From: Strongyloides papillosus
Taxonomy: Eukaryota > Nematoda > Chromadorea > Rhabditida > Strongyloididae
NCBI GenBank assembly: GCA_005656395.1
Contig: SRSI01000066.1
Coordinates: 744,001 to 808,000, forward strand
Length of the DNA: 64,000 nt
Direction of reading: 5' to 3'
Shown: piece by piece, positions 1-9,987 of the stretch
How the letters are laid out: every line of letters starts with the position of its first letter
Numbering within the stretch: position 1 is the stretch's first letter
The notes under the pieces: generated by a model
Databases searched by the model: none
Seen by the model: only the letters and a program-made list of their open reading frames with translations
Told to the model about the DNA's origin: nothing
Program-made: the position numbers and the translations under genes

Positions 1-1
1 A

Positions 2-873
2 ATGGTTTTTTATCTTATAGGTCTTGGATTAGGAACAGTTGAAGACATTACTGTAAAAGGACAGAAGATTATAAAACAATGTGATAAAGTGTTTCTTGAG
101 AGTTATACATCAATTTTAAGTAGTGGTTTATCACCAGATGCTTTAGAAAAGTTTTACGATAGAAAAATATTACCTGCCGACAGAGAAATGGTAGAAAGTG
201 CCTCTGAAGAAATTTTAGAAGGTGCAAAAGAAAAAGATGTAGCATTACTGGTTGTTGGTGATCCATTTGGCGCAACTACTCATTCTGATATTTACCTTCG
301 AGCGGTACAAATGGGAATACCGGTTAAAGTTATTCATAATGCTTCTATAATGAATGCTATTGGTTGTACTGGTTTGCAATTATACAATTTCGGTGAAACT
401 GTATCATTTTGTTTTTGGACAGATACATGTAAACCTATATCGTACTTTGAAAAAATTTTGTTAAATCTTGAAAGAGGTCAACATACATTATGTCTTCTTG
501 ATATTAAAACAAATGAAATTAATATTGAAGAATTAATGAGAGGGAGAATGAAAAGAAATCCACCACAATATATGACTGCATCAGAAGCAGCTCATCAAAT
601 GATGGTAGCTATTGATTTATTGAATGAAAGAAATTCACAAAAATGTAGGTTAATTATTATTTTTCTAATAAATTTTTAGTATTAACACCAGAAACAATGG
701 TTGTTGCTATTGCTAGATTGGGATGGGATGATCAAAAAATAGTTTATTGTCAAATAAATGAATTGGTTGACATCGATATGGGGCCACCCTTACATTCAGT
801 TATCATTCCATCTCCATCTTGTCATCCAATGGAAATTGAAATGCTTAATTTGTTTAGATACAAGAAAGAATAG
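2..873 (+). CDS. DPH5: Diphthine methyl ester synthase (DPH5), two exons
   Basis: This gene encodes the S-adenosylmethionine-dependent methyltransferase that modifies the histidine of elongation factor 2 on the way to diphthamide, in the cytosol. Exons are 2-644 and 680-873, separated by a 35-bp GT-AG intron, giving 278 aa, close to the usual family length. The N-terminus carries the family signature LIGLGLG followed by ITVKG. A GDPFGATTHSD motif near residues 81-91 is the cofactor-binding loop. The C-terminus has DDQKI and a PLHS...HPMEIEML block typical of DPH5. The ATG lies 2 bp into the window and aligns with known DPH5 starts, so the protein appears complete, but its promoter is outside. 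It converges on the golgin gene with 83 bp between the two stop codons. Identification is by family motifs; the splice sites are inferred. Confidence 0.93.
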
Positions 874-956
874 TTAATTTTTAATACTTTTTTATAAATA
901 ATTTGTTAAGTTTAAATATCTTTAATATTAAATTATAGTAATACGAAAAATTTATA

Positions 957-2477
957 TCACATTCCTGTCAAATTTTTAAAATAACTTCCCCAATTATTTG
1001 TGCTTTTACTTGTATTATTCAAGGCATATTTAGTTGAAAAATTTTCTAAAACATTTACTTCCTCATTTGATAATTTTAGTAGTGTTTTCAAAATTGGGAT
1101 TAATTGTTTTCTTTCATTTTCTACTTTCTCGTCTGTCATAAATTTTAAAATAACATCTTTTACGTATTCAATATTTTTAAGATGTTGCATTCGTTCTTCA
1201 TTGTTTGTAATACGACGAAGTTCAGATTTCAAAAATTTTACTTGCTCCTCAAGTTGACTGTTCCAAATTTCAGAATCTTTTAGGAGACATTCAAAATGTT
1301 TTAATTTTTGTAGTGCTTCTTCATAATGTTCAAGTGTTATTTCTTCTTCAGTTTCATTACCCTGCCATTTATCCATATTAAATGGATTGATTTCACTGGC
1401 TTCATCTAAATTTTCATTTAATAAGTCTCTCAAGTTAAATTTTTCATTTTTTTCAATAGGTGGAGAAAGACCATCATCAACAGAAAAATGTTCAGCATTG
1501 TTTAAAAATAGTTCTGTTTCTATACTAGATCTAACGTTAAGAGCAGGCTCAAATTTAGGTAATATTATTGATTTAACTTCCGGTGAATGAGATCGTATTT
1601 TTGTATTGACATCAGTTGATTTTCGTAATGTTGAAAATTGTAATGTAGCATTCGACAATTGGTTTTCTAATACAGAAACTTGTTTTGTTAGGTCGTCTAC
1701 TTGTTTTTGCAAAATTTTATTGCTATTATTAACATCAGCTATAGATTGTTGATACATAATTTTTTCATCTTCAAAACTCTTTTCCCTTTCTTTCATTTTA
1801 TAATCAAAATCTTTTTCAATTTCAGATAATCTTTCAACATTAACTTGTTTTTCTTTGATAAATTCATCCTTTAATTTTTTATATGATTCATTTAAAAGAC
1901 CAAATTCTGTCTCTAAAGAATACTTTTCGTTTTCAAGTTCTGTGATTTTCGCGTTTTGAAAGCGAATTGTATTGGCCATTTCTGCAAAATCATTATTAAA
2001 AGATGACTCTTTTGAATCATCTTTTTTTTGTTTCCACAAATAATCCACTTTATTCTTGTAGTCATCATATTCTGTTTTTAATTTATCATATTCCGATTTA
2101 TTTGTTTCTAAATTTCCAATACTTTCTTCTAATTCTTTTTGAAGTTTTTTAATGGTCTCCTCATTTTCTAATTTCTCTTTTTCAATCAGTTCTAACTTTT
2201 CATTTAAATCTGTACAATTTTCTCTATGTAGTTCCTCTTTTTCTTTAACTTTATCTCTTAAATTTTTAACTTCTTCCATTAACTCATCGTAAGACTTTGT
2301 CTTTTCTGTAAGTTTATCTTTCAATTTCATTGTAGCAGCTTTTATTTTTTTTGAACTATCCACCAATCGTTCATTCTCAAGTTTAACAGTTTTTAATTCT
2401 ACTTTTAATTTAAATAATTCCTCATCAGAAGGATTTTCTTCAACCTTCTCAGACGACTCCTCAATTTGATTATCCAT
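957..2477 (-). CDS. GRIP-domain coiled-coil golgin (GCC1/GCC2-like)
   Basis: A 506-aa intronless protein made almost entirely of charged heptad-like coiled coil (roughly residues 15-290 and 375-430). It ends in a GRIP-like domain at about residues 435-485, with a YVKDVILKFM motif followed by LIPILKTLLKLS. GRIP domains bind Arl1-type GTPases and tether golgins to trans-Golgi membranes. The extreme C-terminus (WGSYFKNLTGM) resembles the Trp-Ser-Tyr/Gly tail after the GRIP domain of human GCC88. The expected role is vesicle tethering at the trans-Golgi. The ATG at 2477 begins an acidic N-terminus. It lies head to tail behind hda-4, with 514 bp between. I cannot separate GCC1 from GCC2 orthology. 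Confidence 0.8.
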   Translation of the reverse strand: MDNQIEESSEKVEENPSDEELFKLKVELKTVKLENERLVDSSKKIKAATMKLKDKLTEKTKSYDELMEEVKNLRDKVKEKEELHRENCTDLNEKLELIEKEKLENEETIKKLQKELEESIGNLETNKSEYDKLKTEYDDYKNKVDYLWKQKKDDSKESSFNNDFAEMANTIRFQNAKITELENEKYSLETEFGLLNESYKKLKDEFIKEKQVNVERLSEIEKDFDYKMKEREKSFEDEKIMYQQSIADVNNSNKILQKQVDDLTKQVSVLENQLSNATLQFSTLRKSTDVNTKIRSHSPEVKSIILPKFEPALNVRSSIETELFLNNAEHFSVDDGLSPPIEKNEKFNLRDLLNENLDEASEINPFNMDKWQGNETEEEITLEHYEEALQKLKHFECLLKDSEIWNSQLEEQVKFLKSELRRITNNEERMQHLKNIEYVKDVILKFMTDEKVENERKQLIPILKTLLKLSNEEVNVLENFSTKYALNNTSKSTNNWGSYFKNLTGM

Positions 2478-2991
2478 TCTATAAATTATTTTTGTTAAAA
2501 TTATAGTTAATTGTTGGTAATAAGATAATTAAGTAATATTTTTTAATATCGAAATATACAAACGAAAATAATTTGTAAAAAAAATAATTTATAAAAAAAG
2601 GTACAAAAGGGTTATTAACCAAAGAATTATCTTAAAGATGATAGATTTATTATGCCTTTAATTAAGATCATAAATTGTAATAATCAATAAATATTAACAA
2701 AATTATTTAAAAAAAAATAGAAATTTTGATCAATCCTTTGAAAGGAAATAAACTTGGTATTATCATTCCAAAATGACACGTAGGAGTCATATACATAAAC
2801 ATTTCGGTAATGTTTACCTCAAATATAAATTATAATCATAATATTAGTGTTTAAATATACTATAATTCATAAAAAATGAATTATGTTATTATTTAAATTT
2901 TTCATAGTATCAAATTAATAAAGTTGTAGTCTTTCTTGTTCTTATGTCGTGGAATGTTTTATTAATTTTTTTGTTTAATATTTCAGTAATA
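2478..2991. other. Intergenic, hda-4 3' end to golgin 5' end
   Basis: A+T-rich DNA with no supportable ORF. It should hold the 3' UTR of hda-4 (a minus-strand AATAAA, read as TTTATT, lies near 2956) and the promoter or trans-splice site of the golgin gene. No further element is visible. Confidence 0.5.
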
Positions 2992-5935
2992 TTATATATT
3001 AATAAGCCCGTTTAAAGAAGAGTTTTGTGATGATGTCTGCCATTCGATTTCACTCACGCCTAAAGCATTGATTTGATTTAGAATAGGCCAATATTTATGT
3101 TGACATGCTATAACGCGTTGAATAGATTCTACAGCAGCATCATTCGGTAATGATGTTAAAGCATTCATTGAGAGACTTGTATGAGGATTTATTACTTTTC
3201 CAAGAAGTGCCTTAAAAATATTAATTTTATATATAAGAATATTAAACTTACTTTTACGCATGATTCAACACACGCTGTAAGAGAAGATAATTCATATCCT
3301 CCTTCTAATGATAAGACAACTTTTCCATTAGCAAGTTTCATAAGTTCACTGGTAAAAACACCAAATAATTGTGGTGATAATTCATACCCTCCTAGAGCAG
3401 CTGGATGTCCAACTGACCCATCAAATCCAGCAGAAACGAAGATAAATGATGGGTTATATGACTTCAATATTGGCATTACAATTGCCCTCCATGCTGCTAA
3501 ATATTCTGTATCTCCCATAACACTACCAGAAAATGGTATATTAATATTATACCCTTTACCCTTTCCTTCACCACATTCTGTAACACTACCAGAACCAGGA
3601 AAAAAGTTACCATGTTCATGTTTATGTAATGAAATAAATAAAACTGAATCATCATTTATAAAGACACTTTGTGTTCCATTACCATGATGAACACCCCAAT
3701 CAATAATAGCAATTTTAGGATATTTTTGACGATAATTAGATTGTAAGTATTTAGCAGCAATTGCAACATTATTGAAGTAACAAAATCCTAATGCTAATTC
3801 TTTTTCAGCATGATGACCTGGTGGTCGAATACATGCAAATCCATTTTGTAATTTATCTTCTGCTACTAAAGATGTTAATTTTATTAAAGTTCCAACTGCT
3901 GCACGAACAGCGATATGAGTAGTTGCATCATTAAAATATGTATCACCATCTATTCCAATTCCACCACAATCAAGCTAAAAGAATAAATTAATTAATTGAA
4001 TTTAAGGCACTTACTTGTATAAAGCTTTTAATTGGTAATTTTGAAGAATCAACTTTTGCACATTGAAGAGGAGATATTCCAAAAAATGTGACATAAGTTG
4101 GTGAATGAACTAAACATAGTTGTTCTACACTAGCTAATTGACATGGTACTATTTCACATTCGTCTACTAAACCTGTATCTCTTAATCTTTTTATAATTGA
4201 AGTTATTCTATGACTATTTTCTATATGATTGTCTTCATTTTTACAAATGCATTGGTGTTTTCCCATCACAACATCGTATGCTAAACCGGATTGTTTTTTT
4301 CCTTTTGATGAAATTCCTGAAGATATATTACTTTGGTTTGTTAAGATACTCGATACTTCAGTATTATTTTCTGACATAGAATTACTATCACTCAATTGTG
4401 ATTCTGAAGTTATTGGAACAATATTTCTTAAATTTAGGAAGTTTTGAATTGCTTCAGTTGTAGAATTTTCTTCTTCAGGTTCTTCTTTTACCAAACTTTT
4501 CCTTCTTAAGACTAGATCTCTTAATTGTTGTTTTAATAAACTTTGATATCCTCCAGCAGGAACCATTATTGGTACATGTTTATTTGGTGTTAACATACCA
4601 TTTGTATCACGAAAGCCTTCTAAAACACTAAAATCAAGAAGAGAATTGATCTGAGAAAATGCAGCATTATCATTTAATGAAGGCATTGATAATACAGTGC
4701 TTAGTCCTTGTGTTGATAATAATGAATGATTAATATTTAATGTTGTAGCTAATTCTTTAGCTAATGAATCATGTAAATTAGGTAATGAAGGTGATGGAAT
4801 TACAGAACTATTAAAAATAAAGGATGATGAAGATGATGGGATTGGTGGTGTACCATTAAGTTGAGATAAAGATGCTGAATTAAGTAAGATATGTGGATTT
4901 TGTGGACAAGATAACTGAGCAGGGTCAGTACTTTCACTTCTTTTTAATGTATTGTGAATTGGAGATATATAAGTAGGGGTTTGAGTTCCATGACCACCTG
5001 AATTTTTAGTCAATAAACGTTGTCGTATTTTCATTTTTAAATTAGGTTCTGAGTTAACTTTTCTTAATCTAAATTCATTACTTTGTTGAGGTGTTGTTGA
5101 CGGTTTTGGATAAGGTTCAAAATGTGAACAACCAGATGTTATTGGTTGTTGACAACGATTTTGAAAATTTAGATTATTTTTCTTCTGAATATTTATATCA
5201 ATCGAATTTTCAGTTAAGCTCTTTTGTTTTTTAATAGCAATCATATTTTTTAATTTATCTTTTGTTGTTTGTGAGATTGTTTGATTTCCGGTTGATGACG
5301 ATGCAGGAGCACTAGTTTTTCTAGTTGGTTTATTATCGATATTTACGGAATTTCCAAAATTAGAAGTTTCAGAAATGTTCATGGTAACAATATTATGTTG
5401 CCCGGGAAGCATTCCATTAACATTTGTATTTAATATTGGTGGACTAATTTCATTTGTATTGTCACGAAGACTTGATTTTGCTAGTAGTGAAGCAAGTTGC
5501 ATTTGTTTTAATAGTTCCATTGATGTTGGTGTTGTTTGATTAAATTGTGTCTGAATATCAAAAGGATTATAGTTCGGTTGTTGATGAGTGTACATCTAAA
5601 ATTAGTAAATATTACTATATTATGTTATATATACATATTTTTTTTGTCAATTATTTTTGATAATTTTTAAAAATATGGGTACTTTAAATTTATTTTATAA
5701 CTAAAAAATATAATTTGTTTTTATAGTTATTAATAATTATTCCTCATTAAAATACTCAATCAAATAACGTCACCAAATAGTTGTTATTTTTACATATAAA
5801 AATTTACAATATTATTAAAATCACGCTTACCTGTTGTAATAATTTTAACTGCATATCAAGGAAGGTAGAATCCTGATTCGACAAACAATCAGGGGGAATT
5901 GAAGTAGGCGTGTGTTGCGCGCTTTCTTCTTCCAT
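2992..5935 (-). CDS. hda-4: Class IIa histone deacetylase (HDA-4), four exons
   Basis: Exons are 5831-5935, 4015-5595, 3252-3974 and 2992-3210, joining to 875 aa, close to family length. N-terminal regulatory half: a KDKLKNMIAIKKQK helix (about 147-160) resembles the MEF2-binding helix of HDAC4, and RKVNSEPNLK around Ser217 matches a 14-3-3 phosphosite. Deacetylase half (about 470-810): the class IIa second-zinc residues look present (C484, C486, H492, C565), as do the PPGHH motif (613-617) and zinc ligands H658 and D747. The usual DWDVHHG motif reads DWGVHHG, so the first zinc ligand (residue 656) is Gly, codon GGT at 3693-3695. Position 789 is Tyr (LEGGY), where vertebrate class IIa enzymes have His. 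The class usually acts as a nuclear corepressor scaffold; this copy may be catalytically weak. The antisense ORFs over the locus are shadows. Confidence 0.92.
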
Positions 5936-7864
5936 ATTGCAATGAATTTTTAGTTAGCACACAAATCAAAAATCACACAGTGTTATATTATACCAATTTA
6001 ATTATTTTTCCGCTATAAAAGCACAAACCGTTAATTATTCAATAAACAAATCTTGAATGAAAAAATATATAATGAGTGCTGATATGGATTTCTAAATATA
6101 TTGGTTTTCTTTCTAATATTTGTTTTTGATGATATGAATAAATTGAATCGTTAAATTCAGTTTTTATTTTAGTTTTGGCCGAACAAGCGGCTGAAAATGA
6201 AAGAAAGTTTATTAATTTGAAATTATATATGACATTTACTTATTGACAAGTCTATTTTTAACATCGCTGTGATAAATAAATATATATATATACATATATA
6301 TATTACTTTAATTGTTAAAACTTCTATCTTAAAAAATAATCAAAAATCTTTATAATATAGTATATATTTTTATTTAATATTATGTCAAGTACATATATAG
6401 ATTTATATAAATATGTCTATCTATGTAATATAAAGAGAAAGTAGTATGAGTATCGGAAGTGAAAAAATAAGAGAGATAAAAAAGAAGAAAATAAAATTTA
6501 ATGATAATGGTGGATATAATTTCATATAGTGGTAATCTTTCTATGTACATATATATGTGAATAAATATATATATAATACATATATATTTATATATTATTA
6601 TTATATATTTCATTTTCAGTTAACATCTCCTCATAATGGCAATATTATGATTTAAAAAAAATAGTATTAACGTTGCTCAGTAGCAGAACCATTGATAAAA
6701 GGGAATACCGAGTATCTTCGGACCAGAGAAAGAATGATGATGGACGGGGGGTTTGTGTAGAGTTTTGGAAAGGAAGAGATGAAAGATACTAAAGCTACAC
6801 ACACCAAATTTCATAGCTACATATATAAAGAAATTTTTATTTCAAAGACATACATACATAAATGCAAGCCTCTGTTAGAATTTTGAAAGCTCATATGTTT
6901 GCTTACGCAGACAAAAGTATGCGGTGATATAAATATCTAGATTTATTTTTAAATTTACTGAGAAGAACAAATAATGATGCTAAAAATAGAAATATAAAAA
7001 GATAAGTAGTATCGTCATGCTTGTGCTATATAACATTTTTAAATAACTAAAAAATATCAAAAACATCTAGTGTAAAAGAAAATAAATTATCATGAAAATA
7101 ACATTTCTTTTTTGTAATTAATAATGTTGAAAAAAAATTTATTTTATACATAAAAAAATTAAAAATATCTTATTATACTTTCATTAATTTTAGTCAATTT
7201 CTTTAAATTTGTACTCAATACACCTGTTTTATATAAATTTTTAGTATATTACACGACACATTACAACAAACATGCTGCATCTAATGCTAGCGAATTATTT
7301 ATAATTATTTTTAAAATATTATAAATTAAAGAATGCCTAGTATAAACAATTTATAAAATTTTTATTATATAAACAATGATAATTTAAATGAATGTAGTAA
7401 AAGTCGTATGATATCTAAATATGAACTAAAAGATAAACAATTTTCACTATCTTTAAAAACCATTTTATAAAAATATTGTTACTTCGTCATTCAATATTAT
7501 GAATAAAGTAATAGAGAAAATCATTAAACAGATGTCACGTCATCTAAATATTTCTTTAAATTATGCAATTTCAGTGCACAAATGATATAATATTATTTTA
7601 AATAAAAAATAACGGGCCTACCCTTGTATTTATCGTATTTTACTTAACAAAAAAAATATTTGCAAAATGATAAATTAGCACTACCAATAAAAACATCTAT
7701 TACAATACACTTTTTCTCATACACTCATTTACCAAAGATATTTTAAAATTTTTAAAAATTATGGAAACATTTTTATAATATAATAGCTTACCTTCAAATT
7801 TTAAGAAAATTACTTTAAACAACTAATAAAAATATAATTTTTATCTTTAAAATAATAAACTTGA
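5936..7864. other. Gene-poor region upstream of hda-4
   Basis: Nearly 2 kb without a convincing gene. It holds TA-rich simple repeats (about 6280-6302 and 6540-6610) and one less A+T-rich block at about 6670-6800, which could be a regulatory region or a 5' exon of hda-4. The rest is low-complexity A+T DNA that should include the 3' UTR of vps-33.2. Confidence 0.45.
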
Positions 7865-9721
7865 TTAATCGTATAATGATGTATCTAAATTTGTTGGTAA
7901 TAAATAACGTGCAAACTGTGTAATAAAAATTTCACGAGAAATTATATGTGTTGATATAATTATGAATTTTGTCTGAAGTTGGTTACCAAGGTATCGGATA
8001 GCGGCAATTTCAGCATAAGTTACTCCAGATAAAAAATATACAACAATTGGTTTATTTTTTGAATCCGAAATTTGTGAATTGGAAGAATTAAAAGTCATTT
8101 TTGTTGTTGTGTGAACATTCATATCTTTTGATGTAGTAGTTATTATATGTTGATTGTTAAAAACTTTTTTTAATTTTTCTAATGGCAATGTCTGGTATAA
8201 AAAAATTTCTTTTAATAAAGGAATAATTAAAGGTGTATATATTCCATTAAAAACATAATTAGGTTGAAGTTGATTTTCTGTCTTACCATTTGTTTTATTT
8301 TTATCGTTTGTTAAATTAAAAATTTTAAAAATATTAGTTAATGGCACTTTTGGTTTTTGATTGGTAAATTGAGATACCTGGCTTAGTGTTGATAGTGTGA
8401 TATGTGATTTTTCAAAGAGTATATTATTTTGTTGCAAACTATGCAATAATGGTAGATAATCATAACCATAAGCTCTTAAAAATTTGTTCTTAAATTGTGT
8501 AAAATATTTTGATGGAATGCCATTCTGACAGATGGATGCTAATGACATTAACAAAAGAATTTGTTCAAAATTAGTGCGTTTTAACATTCCTTCTTCAATA
8601 TATTCATTTAACAATTCAAAATCACAATCTTCTAAGAGTAATGATTGTTCAAAGGCTAGTCGTTCTTTAATACCTTTATTTTCTTCCAGAATTAATTCAG
8701 AAGCAGATATATGCATTTCTAGTTGCTTTTGTAATGTTTTTAACAATGCCAATTCATTAGATACAAATTTTTTCACCTCAGCAACTTGATTAGTTTTTGA
8801 AATTTTATCAAATGAACACTTTATATGTTTTGCTTTTGCAGAAAAATACGGAAAAACATCAGATATATGTTTATTTCTAACAGCAGCAAATATTGTATCG
8901 GTATTATTAACAGCAACAGATTTACCCTTTAATGATTCTGAATCTTTTAATTTTTTATCTAATTTCTTTCCAAAACATATTTTACCACATGTAATACCAA
9001 ATGTGTTATGTAATAATGATTCATATGTTGAGGAAGTTAAAAGAACAGGAACAATATCACAAAATCTATCAAATATTAATAAACTTTGAAATGTAGTTTC
9101 GTTAGTGGAAGGAATTACACATTCTGGATATATCTTATGATAATTTTTTAAAATTTTTTGAACCTCTAAAGCACTTCCTCCTAATGAATGTATTTCTGGA
9201 AATGTACCATATAATGATTGTATATGAATAATATTTTTAGCTATCAACAATGGATTACATATATTATCTGTTAATTCCATAGAAAATAAATCTGTCTCAA
9301 TTGATATAAATGGAATTTCAAAATCAAACGTTCTAACAATTCCATAAAGCCCATTTTTTTCCAATTCTATTTCACATGTTAATGTTAACTTTGGTACAAA
9401 AATTATTGAAAATGGAATTGTTGGTTCAGCTTTAATAAAATCACCTACACGTCTTAATATTTTTATATTTGGTGGAATAATAAAACATCTATTATCATAA
9501 TTTAACCATGTAATAGAATGTGAATCAGATAACTGTTGTACTCTTCCAACATTATGTCGTTGCAACATTGACATTGATGCAATTTTATCAATCGGTCGAA
9601 TAAGACTAGCTTCAATAACTAAATCTTTTGTACCTTCTATAGATTCCAAAATATGAATAAGTTCATTTCTACATAATTGATTTACGAGAACAAAATCATC
9701 AAATTTAGAAAAATTTGACAT
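7865..9721 (-). CDS. vps-33.2: VPS33B-type Sec1/Munc18 protein
   Basis: A 618-aa single-exon protein of the Sec1/Munc18 (SM) family, which chaperones SNARE assembly during endosome and lysosome fusion. The first 60 residues follow VPS33B more closely than VPS33A: the pattern LIHILES...[22 protein letters not shown] matches VPS33B's LIYLLEQ...[33 protein letters not shown] near residue 215 corresponds to the LLDRDVD motif of SM proteins, with the first Asp kept. The C-terminal [17 protein letters not shown] block is the conserved SM end motif. Length equals human VPS33B (617 aa). The known partner of VPS33B is VIPAR/SPE-39, which in nematodes acts in sperm and endosomal trafficking. The start is ATG, and no frame damage is seen. 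Confidence 0.9.
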   Translation of the reverse strand: [618 protein letters not shown]

Positions 9722-9987
9722 TAGAAGTCATATAATAAAGTTAAATTATATCAAAGAATGTATCTTTATATAAATGTTGTAGAAAATCTATAAAAATAAA
9801 AAGCCGCGACTCTATTTGAGCAATAACATAAAGACAAATAAAAATACTAATTATTCTATTAAAAGAATAAATTTTTTCAATGATAAAATAAATAAATTGA
9901 TAATAAAATTTTATACTACTTTTAATTTATTATTAAAAGGTCAGATATTATTATTTACATTTAGAATAAAAAAATAACCGTACAACA

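Noticed and set aside
3181..3687. 168-aa + strand ORF over hda-4
   Set aside because: It is antisense to the HDAC catalytic exon, which has clear family motifs.
6380..6613. 77-aa Ile/Tyr-rich ORF
   Set aside because: It is read out of TA-repeat DNA and shows only low complexity.
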